This document shows positions 23,468-35,414 of a stretch of DNA of 64,000 nt, piece by piece. The notes under the pieces were generated by a model. That model saw only the letters and a program-made list of their open reading frames with translations. It was not told the DNA's origin and did not search any database. The stretch's first letter is position 1; every line of letters begins with the position of its first letter. Source of the DNA: Sesamum alatum. Taxonomy: Eukaryota; Streptophyta; Magnoliopsida; Lamiales; Pedaliaceae. A program made the translations under genes and the position numbers. Where the stretch lies: assembly GCA_034509735.1 (NCBI GenBank), contig JACGWO010000003.1, forward strand, positions 5,518,001 to 5,582,000. The letters are read 5' to 3'.

Positions 23468-23628
23468 TGTTAGAATAGGTGACCAAAAAGTCAATGTGGT
23501 TGGCTGTTCTGAGAACCATTCGTCAATCTTTGAACAAGTAATATTATGTAATGAATGTAGTAAGGATTCATCATAGGCATGAGTTTGTTGCACTTACTGC
23601 TTGCATCATTTTGATGTCACAACTGTAA
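23468..23628 (+). mobile_element. Type B LTR 5' fragment (+)
   Basis: TGTTAGAATAGGTGACC plus AAAAAGTCAATG marks a type B LTR tip. It runs about 160 bp, to GATGTCACAAC, and is then interrupted by the minus LTR of C1. The rest of this LTR is not found to the right, so the region is rearranged. Confidence 0.75.
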
Positions 23629-25604
23629 GCCTAGCAAAGGTGTGTGGATCGGCCCGGGAGTAGCGCGAATGCGGAAGCGCGGTATAATTAAAATTACAAG
23701 AATTTAAACATGCTATGAACAAGAAAAATAAACATGTTCAAGGGGTGTTCCCTTGAACCTCCCGGGCATTTGGTGTATTTCATGAATAATTAAATCATAC
23801 AAAATTTCATGGAGGCCATAGGGTTTAAAGAAAAGGGGCGAAAACTAAACCGGAAACCTATCGATTGTCGTTTTCGTCTTCAAGCCGGTACTCGCGTTGT
23901 TTCCCGTTTTGCTCCAAGATCTCGAATGGGAGACCCTCTAATTCGTACACGTAATCTGCCCACGTATCTTGATCTTCGTGCTAGCGAAAGAACAAGTGTA
24001 TATGATATTTGGAGAGGACGGATTGATCAAACGCTATTTAATTAACGAGATCAAACCTCCTATTGTTCAATTGTGTAACACAAAAGAACATAGAGGGAAA
24101 GAAGAGAGGGAGTGGCCGAGAGAGAGGGAGAGAGCCGGCGGTGGTGTGTGTATGTGTGTGTTTGGAGTTTCATCATCTTTTTCAAAAAGAACACTTAGGA
24201 ATATTTATAGAGGAGGAATCCTATTCCTCTTCTAATTCCTACTCTTTGAAGACTCCTCCTTGAATAGGATTTGACCTAGTCAAATCCTAGTCAACATCTA
24301 GCTTCTTGGTCAAACCAATCCTAGCCACTGATTCCTCTCTTCAATCTCAACCATTGCTTAATTTAATGAAATATTTAAATCTCATTTAAATAATCCTACA
24401 GGCAATAAATAAATATATCAAATATAAATATTTATTCCAAGCCCATTAAATTAATTTTCAATAAATCTAATTTATTAGATAAATTCCTTTCATCTAATAA
24501 AAGGAATTAATTTCTTCCCAATAAAAGAAGGACCCGATTAAATCCAATTTAATCGTTCCATTTCTCTAAATATTTAATTCCAAATTAAATACGTCATGTG
24601 TGCGGATTGTGTGTGACTCTTTAGGTTCACCTTCAGCTAGACTTGGTTGGATTCCTAGAATCCGCCCGTCACCATGGGTGGCCGTCGAGCAACGGTCCAT
24701 GGCACTAGAGACTAGGTGAATATGCGTGGGGATGAACATTTAGGCTCTACAGTACATCTATCCTTCCGTCTACGGTCCCACCACTTAGGGTCTAGGGCAC
24801 GGATATGTAGGTACCCATTTTGGACCTAAGTGTCGGTCTGTCCTTTACCAAACGCCGCAAGGGAAACCTTCCCTTCTGTTCAGTTACTGTGACCACAGAT
24901 TTTAGGGACGAGACACAGAGTATTGTGAGACACAACTGTGAACACCCTTGACAGGAGACAGATCCTTTCTTGGAAACTACTGTCACGTTGTACACCGTGG
25001 CTGCAGTAGATATGACTTATGACTACTCAAGTGCATTTTGGCAATCTCTCACCATACCTAATATACAGTCTCAATGTACAGGTAAACTCAGCAATTCCTC
25101 AAGTCAAAGGATTTGACCTGTACTGTTAGAACCGGGAACTCTCGTCATACCTAGCCGACCCTACTCAAGGTTCTCCGTAAGATGGTTCCCGCGAGTCACC
25201 TCAGTCAGCCGCTCTCCAGCAGACCGACCCACTAACACTGCTTAGACGACCCTCGTCACCCATCGATGAAACACGACAGCAGATGCTTAGTGCAAGTCTC
25301 AAGTGGAATCTCGGCACCCATTTTCGAGATTCCTTGACTTGGAGATTTCCAGACTGATTTGGCGGAACTGATTTCATGGACCTACCTCTAAGCGTAGTCC
25401 CAGTCCCCGAAATGTGATTTCAGTCTGTGGGCTTTGTTTGTGTAGCAAACAGTTATAAAGCAGATAAAGTGAACACAGACAAAGTATGCGCCAAATGAAT
25501 TTTCACTTTATTATTCATCAAGGTTTTATTAAAACTTCGAAATTGTTCAGACATAGGTTACAATTCACCTAACAAGATTGGCTACATGGTCACCTATTCT
25601 AACA
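23629..25604 (-). mobile_element. C1 3' LTR (type C, -)
   Basis: It ends at 25604 with the complement of TGTTAGAATAGGTGACCATG and shows all type C landmarks. Its far end near 23629-23650 is degraded but still reads GTGTGGATCGGCCCGGGAG. It is immediately preceded, in element sense, by a polypurine tract (complement of ATCTCCAACTT, 25605-25615) and pol. The double-stem structure is at 23653-23766. It is about 1.98 kb long. Confidence 0.82.
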
Positions 25605-25615
25605 ATCTCCAACTT
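25605..25615 (-). other. C1 polypurine tract
   Basis: AAGTTGGAGAT on the - strand lies immediately before the 3' LTR tip, the normal place for plus-strand priming. Confidence 0.75.
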
Positions 25616-25620
25616 GACCT

Positions 25621-27035
25621 TTAAAGCCAATCGCCCATATGCCTAATCCCCATCTTCTCAAGATGTTGCATATGAGCGCTCTGCGACATAGGCTTTGTCA
25701 GCGAATCTGTTGTGTTGTCTGCTGAGTTGACTCGGTCCATCCGAACGTCACCTCTTCCCACCATTTCTCTTAGAAGGTGGTAGCGTCTAAGAATGTGTTT
25801 GGATCGCTGATGAGATCTCGGTTCCTTTGCTTGCACTATGGCTCCGTTGTTATCACAAAAGATGACAACGGGCTCGACGATGCTAGGCACCACACCCAAC
25901 TCTTGGATGTAGTTTTCTCATCCAAACCGCTTCTTTGGCAGCTTTTGAAGCTGCTATGTATTCGGCCTCAGTGGTGGAATCAACAGTGGTTGCTTGCTTG
26001 GAACTTTTCCATGCTACCACTCCTCCATTCATCCTGAATACATAATCTGATTGAGACTTGGCATCATCGTCATCTGCCTGGAAGCTAGCATCACTAAAGC
26101 CTTCCAGGATCAGTTCTCCATTGCCATAGACTATGAACATTTTCTTAGTCCTCCTTAGGTACTTAAGGATGCCCTTGACCGCATTCCAATGTGCCTCTCC
26201 TGCACAGGACTGATATCTGCTTGTTACACTTAAGGCGTAAGGATGTCAGGTCTAGTGCAGTGGACCGCATATTGGATGCTTCCTACGGCAGAAGCATAAG
26301 GAATGATTTTCATCTTTTCAAGTTCATCATCAGTCTGTGGAGACTATTTCTTAGACAACTTGATCCCATGCCTTATGGGAAGGAATCCTCATTTGGAATT
26401 GTCCATCCGAAACCTTTTCAGGACTTTCTCCATGTACGAGTTTTGGGTTAGTCCTAATATTCTCTTAGATCTGTTCTTGACAATCTGGATGCCAAGAATG
26501 TAGGAGGCTTCACCTAAATCCTTCATGGAAAACTGAGTTGATAACCATGCTTTTGTGTCACCTAGAATTCTAATGTCATTTCCCATGAGTAGAATATCAT
26601 CCACATAAAGCACTAGGAACACTATAGAGCTCCAACTGACCTTGTTGTATACACAAGGGTCGGATTCATTTTTGATGAAATCATAACCCCGTATGACTTC
26701 GTCAAACCGAATGTTCCAACTTCGGGATGCTTGTTTGAGGCCATAGATGGACTTTTGGAGACGACAGACCTTCTGTTCTTCTCCGGTAACCGTGAAACCC
26801 CCCGGATGATCCATGTAGATCTCTTCCTCAACGAAACCATTGAGGAAGGCCGTTTTCACGTCCATCTGCCATATCTCATAGTCATACCACGCTGCTATGG
26901 CAAGCAAGATCCGAATGGACTTAGCCATGGTTACTGGCGAGTAGGTGTCCTCAAAATCGACCCGGGTCATTGAGTGTACCCTTTTGCTACTAGCCTAGTC
27001 TTGAAGGTTGTGACCTCTCCATCAATGCCAAGTTT
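25621..27035 (-). pseudogene. C1 pol: reverse transcriptase and RNase H
   Basis: This is the C-terminal half of a copia polyprotein. It starts in the RT finger region (FKTRLVAKGYTQ, about 26970-27035). A frameshift at KGYTQ follows, and the palm domain then continues in frame 26970-26389 with QMDVKTAFLNG (first catalytic Asp), YGLKQA and YVDD. A second break follows DNSK. RNase H is readable at 26140-25883 (GFSDASF, TEAEYIAA) and 25899-25621 (CDNNGAI, SKHI, ADNTTDSLTKP). The number of breaks is small, so this is a fairly recent copy. Gag, protease, integrase and the 5' LTR are absent: at 27035 the sequence jumps into a + strand LTR end. Confidence 0.88.
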
Positions 27036-27410
27036 GCGCTTATACACTTGTTCGTTGCTAGCACGACGTGCAAGATACGTGGGTGGATCGTGTGTCACGA
27101 TTTGGAGGGTCTCAAGAACGAGATCTCGGTGCAAAACGGGGAACAACGCGAGTAGCCGTTGAAGACGAAAACGACAACGGGTAGGTCTCGTTTTACTTTT
27201 TTGTCCCTCTTTAATTTCCAACTCTATGGCCTCCATGATTTCTTTATTTGCTTTAATGATCATGAGATACACCGAACGCCCAGGAACCTCAAGGGCACAC
27301 CCCTTGAGCGTGTTCTTTAAATTTAAAGCATGCTTTAATTTTTGTATATTTATTTTTATCGCGCTTCCGCATTCGCGCAATTCTCGGGACGATCCACCGA
27401 TTTCTTTCAT
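27036..27410 (+). mobile_element. Type C LTR 3' fragment (+)
   Basis: The last ~375 bp of a type C LTR, matching 47905-48282, lie here on the opposite strand to C1 and end GATTTCTTTCA. It contains the CAAGGG/CCCTTG hairpin at about 27290-27306. The next bases are not a PBS, and no target duplication matches, so this is a rearrangement product and not an intact end. Confidence 0.75.
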
Positions 27411-28953
27411 GGAATTCTTCCTGGAACGCCACAATTGAACGACGTCTCTGATAAAGGAGGAATCGAACCTTGTTGGATATGGTTCGATCGGTGTTTTCAT
27501 TGAACTACCTTGGCCTATCTAGGCATGTTCTTAAGATAGTAGCCAAGTTGTAAAACATGACACTTTCTAAAGATCTTGGCCCAGATACCATATTGGATAT
27601 GGCATGGCAAGCCTGTATCCTACAAAGTAATTGAGTATGTAGGATGGTCTTGCATACGTCGAGGGACTAGTGGGAGGCAAACTAGGTTTACACAGGTTTA
27701 TGTGTTGCCCTAAGGAAAATTGGATTTCAGAGGATAACCGGTGTGAGGAGTAGCTCCTTGAGGAATCAAGTAGAGCGACACCTCAGTATGATATTGCAAA
27801 CATCATTTGAAATCAAGTTTGCTCACTGACTATATTCCAGTTCTCCTAAGGATGACCAGAATATCCTAGATACCTGAGAGGTACAGGTTTCTTGGTCAGT
27901 CCAGTCATTGGATTATAATCCAAAAGACATAAGGAGAAGCAATGTTGGACATTGGATTGAATCAATGGCTTGGAGCCATGTAATTCGACATGGAATTCAA
28001 ATTAGGTTTGAAACTCTATGTAACTGGAATATTCATTTTGATGAGTTCATGCGGGGTATGACTCGATCACTAACGAGCTTTGAGGGTCAGTGGGAGTTTA
28101 GTTGTGTTCCTAGTGTTTAACTGTGTAACGTCTTATTCATTTGGAATGAATTTAAGATGTTAGGAAACACTGAAACACGAACGTTGTGTACGCAATTCTC
28201 CATGAAAGGAATTGGATTCCTATATATAGGGTTAAGCTGTCTAAGACTCAGTCAGGGTTGGCTGATGAGGAAGCTCAGATGTTTGACATCCCCTACGTCT
28301 TTGCCGTAGGCAACATGGGTATGTTGTTTGGTGCATTGGACCTGATGTTGTGTATGCTTTGGGCGTAATGACAGATTTCGGGTGTGTACCGAGAAGGCAG
28401 TAGACTGTTGTTGAGAATAGTCTTTAATACCTGAATAAGGATTAAAGAAGTGTTCTTGATGCAAGTTCTATGGAGACTTGATTCTGGAAGGCTATAGCAA
28501 TACTAGCTTCCAGGATCATGTGAATAATATCTAGTTTCAGTATAAACATATATTCAAGCTTAATGGTAAAGGTGGTGGCTTGGAAAGGTTTCAAGCGGGA
28601 CACCACGACGGACCATAAAAGTTGAATGTATGGCAACTTTAGAAGGTGCTCTGGAGAGTGGTTTGGATGAAAAACCACATCAAATGGTTGGGTGTGGTGC
28701 CTAGCACGGGCTAGCCAGTAGTTACCTTGGAGGATAACAACATGGCTGTAGCGCAAGCTATAGGACCGAGATCTCATCATGAATCCAGGAAAATTCTCAA
28801 ACAGTACCATCTGCTTGGAGCAGTGGTATGAAGAGGTGCGGTTGGACCGCATCATCTTGGCAGAAATAAGGTAGACCCATGAGACCGAGTCGGATATTGC
28901 AGATTACTCATGCTCAGATAAGTCTGAGCGACATTGGTGATTGGCTTTAGGTC
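27411..28953 (+). pseudogene. Decayed pol of an E1-like element (integrase to RNase H)
   Basis: 27411-27650 repeats the integrase-shadow sequence already seen at 23215-23467, so this internal region comes from a second copy or a duplication. RT-like traces follow: WNIHFDEFMRGM near 28030, and DEEAQMFDIPYVFAVG near 28265-28310, equivalent to DIPYASAVG of intact pols. RNase H traces (DLILEGYSN) lie near 28475. Stops and frameshifts occur throughout. The catalytic YVDD is not recognisable. The region ends in a normal polypurine tract and LTR. Confidence 0.65.
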
Positions 28954-28964
28954 AAGTGGGAGAT
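28954..28964 (+). other. Polypurine tract
   Basis: AAGTGGGAGAT abuts the LTR tip at 28965. It is perfectly kept although the adjoining pol is ruined. Confidence 0.8.
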
Positions 28965-29909
28965 TGTTAGAATAGGTGACCAGAAAGCCAATTAGATTGA
29001 CGGTTTTGGGTTCTATTTAGCAATCTTTATTAAAGTAATATTGACTCGATGAATATATTAAGTATTCATCCTTCGCAGTGTGTGTTTGTTGTGCTTACTA
29101 ATTACGTTAAACGGTGTTTTAAACGTCACAACAAATGCCCACAGACTAATTGTATAACCCATGTAGTTGGGCTGCGGATTGGATGGCAGCTATGAAACCA
29201 ACTTCTGAGGGTTTGGTCTGAAACGTTTCCCAGTCGAATACCTCGAGACAGGGCATCGAGGGTCCTATAGAGACTTGCACTAAGGATTGCATTCATTAGA
29301 TGAGTTGCGAGTTTCATCGGCGATAGACGTTGGACGTCTAGGCAATATTAGTGGGTTAGTTGACAAGGGTGTCAGCTGACTGAACTAGCTTGCGGGAATC
29401 GTCATATGGAAGCCTTGGAGGCTTGGTCGGTATGACTGGAATTCTCGGCTCCGATAGTACGAGATTAGTCCTCGGACTTGAGGAATTATGGCAGTCACAT
29501 GCATATGAAGGTTGTATCTAGGGTCTGGCAAAAGATGTCCGTATCTGGGATACGTTTATCATAAGCCTTATCTAGTGTAGTCGGAGTATGTACTGAGGAC
29601 GGTAGATTCCAAGATAGGATCCGTCACCTGTCAGAATATGACAGTCGAGTCTCCTATGCGCTCTGAGACGATTTAAGCTCTTTAAGTCTGTGGCCACAGC
29701 GATTGGTCGAGTAGGGAATGGTTTCCTACATTGATCAATAGAAAAAACATGTCTCGAGTTATTGAGCATAGTTGTCTAGTCCAGGATGGGAACTCCGATG
29801 CCCAATTCCATGCCTTAGACTTAGATCGGGAGATGGATGATGGAAAGACCGTACTCGTATGGAACTCGGGAGCCTAAACGTTCACGCCAACATTCACCTA
29901 GTCTCTAAT
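28965..29909 (+). mobile_element. 3' LTR of the E1-like element, first part (type A)
   Basis: The type A tip (AAAGCCAATTAGATT) resembles that of E1. The LTR is interrupted at 29909, inside the conserved CACCTAGTCTCTAGTGCC block. It resumes at 41267 with CTAGTGCCATGG. The interruption is flanked by CTAAT (29905-29909) and CTAGT (41267-41271), a one-mismatch target duplication. The second part is listed separately. Confidence 0.75.
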
Positions 29910-30447
29910 TGAAAGATTATGTGGATCGGCCCGGGAGATGAGCGCGTATAGCGGAACCGCGAAATAGTGCATAATAAAATTACAAAGCATAATTAAATGG
30001 AATTTAAATCATGCATAACATACATAAACGAATCAAGGGGTGTGCCCTTGATTCTCCCGGGCGTTCGGTGTATCTCATGTCCAATAAAACACAACATGGA
30101 GGCCATAGAATTAGAAACGAAAACCATAATTAAAGAACCTACCCGGTTGTAGTTTTGTCTTCGTTCGGCTACGTGCATTGTTCCCCGTTTTGCACCAAGA
30201 TCACAAGAAGAGACCCTCTAAATCATCTCACTCGCTCCACCGGAAAGCAAACAACCCTTGTGCTAGCAAGAAATTATTCGGGGAGAAGAGACATCGATAC
30301 ACGCTATGAATTAACGCAATCAATGTCTCTTATGTTCTTAACTTGAATAAAATCAAGAAGAACAAAGTATAATTCTTGGAGAGAAAAAATAAGGATGGAC
30401 GAAAATTTGAGGGAGAATTGAGAGATGAGAGTTGTAGAGAATGCATC
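29910..30447 (-). mobile_element. Minus LTR fragment, 3' end
   Basis: It starts TGAAAGATTATGTGGATCGG and carries the double stem (29930-29938 with 30053-30061, hairpin 30030-30054). At about 30447 it stops abruptly, and + strand RNase H-end sequence begins. Its missing partner, the LTR 5' end, is at 40960-41266. Confidence 0.7.
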
Positions 30448-30764
30448 GGATAGAGGTCACTGATGAAGACCGCGTCCATAGGGTGGACGTGGCGCCTAGC
30501 ACGACCAAGCCACGTTCGCCTATATGGCAGGCAACTTGACTATGGGAGTATTGGCACGAGATCTCATCACAAGATCCACGAAAATATTCTTAGACAACCA
30601 CCATCTCTAAGAGGCAATGGTGGATAGAGGTAACACGGTTAGACCGTATGGCTTCGCAAGGAAATATAAGCGGATTCATAATACCTTAGTCGGTATCGTA
30701 GATTACTCATACTCAGAGGATTCTGAACAAAGTGGGTAATTGACTTATTGGTTAAGTGGGAGAT
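30448..30764 (+). pseudogene. Decayed RNase H end plus polypurine tract
   Basis: The sequence from GCATCGGATAG to the tract AAGTGGGAGAT (30754-30764) is nearly identical to 38308-38631 in E4. It is therefore the tail of another E4-type internal region. It shows that the LTR at 30765 is at once the 3' LTR of a lost upstream unit and the 5' LTR of E4. Confidence 0.72.
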
Positions 30765-31989
30765 TGTTAGAATAGGTGCCAAAAAGTCAATGGTATTGGC
30801 TGTTCTGAGAACCATTCGTCAATCTGTGAACAAGTAATATTATGTTAATGAATGTAGTAAGGATTCATAGGCATGAGTTTGTTTGTACTTACTGCTTGCA
30901 TCGTTATGATGTCACAACAAACGCCCACAGACTGAAATAACATTTCGGGAAATTGGAACTACGCTTGGAGGTAGGTTCATGAAATCAGTTTCGCCGAATC
31001 AGTCTGAAAATACTCCAAGTCAAAGGAATCTCGAGACAGGGCATCGAGAATCCATTTGAGACTTGCACTAAGCATCTGCTGTCGTGTTTCATCGACGGGT
31101 GACGAGGATCGTCTAAGCAGTGTTAGTGGGTCGGCCTGCTGGGGAGCGGCCGACTGAGGTGACTCGCGGGAATCGTCATATGGAAGCTACTCGGGCTTGG
31201 TCGGTATGACTCGTATTCCCGGTTCCGATAGTACGGGATTAGTCCTCGGACTTGAGGATCACGACAGTTCCCTACATACTAAGGTTGTATCTTGGATCTG
31301 GTGAAATTTGACCGATTATATTACATGGTCATCATAAGCCTCGTCCAGTGCAGTCGGAGTATGTAAGAACGGTGAATTCCAAGATAGGATCTGTCCCCTG
31401 TCAAAGGATATGACAGCAAGATCTCCCTATGCACTCGGAGATGGTTTAGACTCACAAAGTCTATGGCCATAGCACTTGATGTAGTGGGAAAGGATTTCCT
31501 ACGTCGAGTTAAACCTATCTCGAGCATTATGCATAGTTGCCTAGTCAAGAAAGGGAGCCGACCCCTAGACTAAAGGCCGGGAGACAGGCGACAGTAGGAC
31601 CGTACCCGTACGTATCGAGCGTCGGTAGGACCGCACCTGCGTATAACTCGGAGCCTAAATATTCACACCATAAATTCACCTAGTCTCTAGTGCCATGGAC
31701 CGTTGCTAGATGGCCACCCATGGTAACGGACTACTTTGGTTATGAAATAACAAAAAGTAGGTCCAAGTCTAGCTGAAAGGTGAACCTAAAGAGTCACACC
31801 CGCTACACCAAATGAAAGGGAATTAATTTGGAATTAATTCCGGGAGAAGGTTTAATTTAATGGAATTAAATTATACTTCTTGGAGATTCAAGCCTCGATG
31901 GGTTATTTGGAATAATCGGGCTTGAGTTCATAAATTAGATTTATGAATTTTATAAAGCATGGGCTTTCCTTTTAATTAGATTAAAAGGG

Positions 31990-32350
31990 TGAATTAATTA
32001 ATTAGTGGGCTTGGTATATTAAATAGGATTTAATATAAAGTCCATGAGACTATTTAATTTAGAATTAAATAATCTTATTCTATGGAATTAATTAATGGGC
32101 TTGGTATATTAAATAGGATTTCAATATAAAGTCCATGGGACTATTTAATTTAGAATTAAATAATCCCATTCTATGGAATTAATTAATGGGCTTGGTATAT
32201 TAAATAGGATTTAATATAAAGTCCATGGGACTATTTAATTTAGAATTAAATAAGTCCTTTCCATTAATTAATTAATGGGCTTAGTGTATTAAATTTGATT
32301 TAATATAAAGTCCATGGGAATATTTAATTTAGAATTAAATAGGCCCATTC
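31990..32350. repeat. Four-copy ~90-bp repeat inside the E4 5' LTR
   Basis: GGGCTTGGTATATTAAATAG-type units start at about 32007, 32097, 32188 and 32277. The same four units recur in the 3' LTR at about 39852-40210, so the expansion predates E4's insertion. It lies just upstream of the TATA box, in the likely U3 promoter. Confidence 0.85.
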
Positions 32351-32524
32351 CATAAAGCCCATCAAAAATGGATGGACAAGATTTGATCAAGAGAATGATG
32401 AGATGAAAGGCCATGATTAATTTGACTTAATCAAAGCCTAATTTGACTAGGATTTGACTAGGTCAAAATCCTAGTCAAAGTGTGTCTCTTTGGAAAGTTT
32501 GAGAAGGAATAGGAATTCCATCTT

Positions 32525-32532
32525 CTATAAAT
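32525..32532 (+). promoter_or_regulatory. LTR TATA box
   Basis: TATAAATA is followed by a CT-rich stretch in the E4 5' LTR. The same box is at 40389-40396 in the 3' LTR, and a type C counterpart (ATATAAAC) lies near 47700. Confidence 0.55.
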
Positions 32533-33092
32533 ACTTAAAAAAACACACACTCACACCCAGTATTCTCTACAACTCTCATCTCTCATTCCCTCACAAGATT
32601 TCGTCCACCCTCTTTCTTCTCTCCAAGAAATATACTTTGTTCTTCTTGATTTTATTCAAGTTAAGAACATAAGAGACATTGATTGCTGTTAATTCATAGC
32701 GTGTATCGATGTCTCTTCTCCCCAAATAATTTCTTGCTAGCACAAGGGTTGTTTGCTTTCCAGTGGAGTGAGTGAGATGATTTAGAGGGTCTTTCTTGAG
32801 ATCTTGGTGCAAAACGGGGAACAATGCATGTAGCCGAACGAAGACAAAACTACAACCGGGTAGGTTCTTTAATTTCGTTTTTTCGATTTCAATTCTATGG
32901 CCTCCATGTTGTGTTTTATTGAACATGAGATACACCGAACGCCCGGCTGAGAATCAAGGGCACACCCCTTGATTCGTTTATGTTATATTATGCATAGTTT
33001 AAATTCCATTTAATTATGCTTTGTAATTTTTATTACGCACTATTTCGCGCTTAAGCATGATAAACCCGGGACGATCCACCGATTTCTTTCAG

Positions 33093-33108
33093 TGGTATCA
33101 GAGCCCGG
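33093..33108 (+). other. Primer-binding site (tRNA-iMet)
   Basis: TGGTATCAGAGCCCGG lies one base after the E4 5' LTR. It is a full match to the classic plant copia site. Confidence 0.92.
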
Positions 33109-35414
33109 TTCGGTGTATAGGCCCTAGAATTCTATGTGCTATGTGCGTTTAAGCATGATAAACGTGTTTTAATTTACGTTATACTAGCATGTTTATCGTA
33201 GATATTTATTGGCGTTTAATTTTGCATGGGATTTTGGATCTTGGTTTTTCTTGAATATGTATATACATGTTTCTAGGGTTTAATTTATCTTGTGGTTCAG
33301 AAAAATTGCATGAAAAGTCGAAAAAGAGTGAAAAACGGCGAACCGGCAGCAGCAGCACGCTGGCCGTGCGCACAGGGGCGCAGCCGGGCGCGCGGCGCGC
33401 GCCAGCACAGCGCGCGCGCGCAAGCGCAAGGCGCAGCGCGCGCCAGGCGCGGCCGTCTGCGCTGGGCGCCTGGCGCGCCTGGCCGGCCGGCTGTGCCGTT
33501 TTCCGTTTCTCTCCCATTTTTTTGGCTCGTTTTTCAAAACTGTTTTTACTGAATTATTTTTATGATATTTTTCTGCATTATTCTGAACCCGTTGACTTAG
33601 AATATTTATTTTTTGATTTGGAATTTCTTAAAATAAATATTGCTTGGTTGATGAGGAAAGGATTTCCTAACAAGATTTTAATTTTTGCAATGGTTGCACC
33701 AATGATCAGAATTCATATGTGAAATTTCGCAATAATTTCTGCGTTTTATGATGTTGGACATCATGGTTATTTATGGTTTGAGCATAAGTAGATCTTAACA
33801 TGTATTAATATTGCACGAATGTTGGATTTTGGAATTCTTGAATAAATGGGCATATTCTTGAAATTGTTGATTTTTGTGTTTCAGAAAATTCGATTTTTTC
33901 TGTATAATTCTTGGAATTTTTTCTGAATTAATTAACTTGGGGCATTTTAATTTTGGTTGAGATTTTATATTTCATAGAATTAATATTGCCTTTGTTAATT
34001 ATGGAAAAAGGTTTTTCCAACAAAAATCGTTGTAGCATGAGGTTGCACTATTATCCAATGTTTGTGTGAATATATTTACATGTAGTTTCTGCATTTGTTT
34101 TATGGTATGGATTTATCATGGATGTTGGTATAGCATATTTTACGCTGGGATATGTATTTGTGCTATTGTGTTAATTCGATTTGACAAAGGATGATCACAA
34201 AGCGCCTAGACCGACATGTATGGTTTATTTACATTTATTTGTTGGGGTTTGTTGGCCCTGTGTGCCTCTTTATTTTCCTCTCTGTCTTCTCTTCTAGTGC
34301 CTTGGAATAATATGGCTTTCTTCTCTCCCTCCCAATGTACTCCCCCCAAAATGTTTTTAATTGGGTTTCTTATTTTATGATGTAATGAGAGTAGAATTAG
34401 TGGTGAGGTTTTATTTCCTTTTGTAAATAATGGCTGCAAGAGAAGACAAGCCCAAGGTGTTGGAGGCCCATGGAGGTTGCCATCAGATGGCCACGGAGGA
34501 TCTATGGAGAAAAAGCCGGGGTAGGCCCACGATGGAGAGTCCAAGAAGATAAGAGGACTTACAAGGCCCATTGCATGTAAATGGGTTATTAAATCTTGTA
34601 ATAGTGTAGGGCCCTACCCTTAGATTGACCATAGATCCACTGCGGGCTCAGTGGATCGCATAGGTTTGGGCTTGTGATCATTCCTACAGGGCGTGCTAGG
34701 CTTTATTTTGCATGCGATGCGTATTATATGCTTATGATTATTCTATTATGCTTTATGTATGGTTACATTCACGCTTAGATATATTTCTGCCATAACGCAC
34801 GCAATGCAATACTTAATATATGTGATGAGGTCTCGTTTATAAAAACTCTCACTTGGTTGAACCAAGTTAAATATAGACCCTTAATAAATGGACTAGGACT
34901 CTGGGAGTCTGTCAAGGCCTTCCATCCATGGCAAAAGTGAGGAAGATCTTTTAGGTCGATAGCGTGGTTCACGAGTCGTGGCACGACTATCGTGCTTAAA
35001 AGAAGCTGCACTTTGTGTCATGAACGATGAGTAGACTGCTGTTACCTGTCTCACGAGTCGTGGAGGTAGCACGTGAGTCTATGAATCGGTTGATTGGGTC
35101 GGGTCTAACGCCCCGAATAACGTGATTCGCTTGGAGTCTCGGATCACGTGAAAGGGTGAGGCAATTATCTTGAGAATCTCATGGAATGAGAATTGTATGG
35201 AATACCTCCCACAGGTTCTTTTCCATGCGAATCGTAAAAGCGGGTAATGGGGGAGATCGCTGTGGATCCTGAGCCCACTAGGAAAGGATTTCCCGAAAAC
35301 AACGTTTGAGAGTGCCGTTTTTCGTAGAAATAGTGGGAGAGGTTAAGGACTAAAGACCGAGACTTAACCAAAATATTACGTTCATTCTGCTTATTATATT
35401 TCTGTTTCATATAT
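33109..35414 (+). other. E4 long leader
   Basis: The leader mirrors that of E1. It has a GC-rich block at 33345-33495 (CGCGCG-type repeats), a CTGCGGGCTCAGTGG block near 34638 and the palindrome CACGAGTCGTG at 34970 and 35052. The first palindrome is followed by a second hairpin (GCACGA, CTA, TCGTGC; 34981-34995). The long frames over the GC-rich block on both strands follow from base composition and are not supported as genes. Confidence 0.7.

Larger units (their letters stand above)
30765..33091 (+). mobile_element. E4 5' LTR (type B, 2327 bp)
   Basis: TGTTAGAATAGGTG...TTTCTTTCA, followed by G and a PBS. A promoter-like TATAAATA lies at 32525-32532 with a pyrimidine-rich downstream part. 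A 90-bp repeat is present four times at 31990-32350. A 10-bp perfect hairpin (GAATCAAGGG, CACAC, CCCTTGATTC) spans 32951-32975. By eye it differs from the 3' LTR at only some tens of positions. Confidence 0.9.

Noticed and set aside
26967..27500. 177-codon - frame that appears to join LTR text to RT
   Set aside because: Only the part below 27036 is RT. The upstream part is antisense of a + LTR fragment and is open by chance.
31990..32350. Repeats with regular spacing resembling an array of short repeats and spacers
   Set aside because: Direct tandem units of about 90 bp without unique spacers in a plant LTR; not a CRISPR array.
33267..33722. Long overlapping frames on both strands (Ala/Arg-rich)
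   Set aside because: They follow from the GC-rich, stop-poor block of the E4 leader; frames are open in several registers at once and no homologous frame exists in the E1 or E3 leader.
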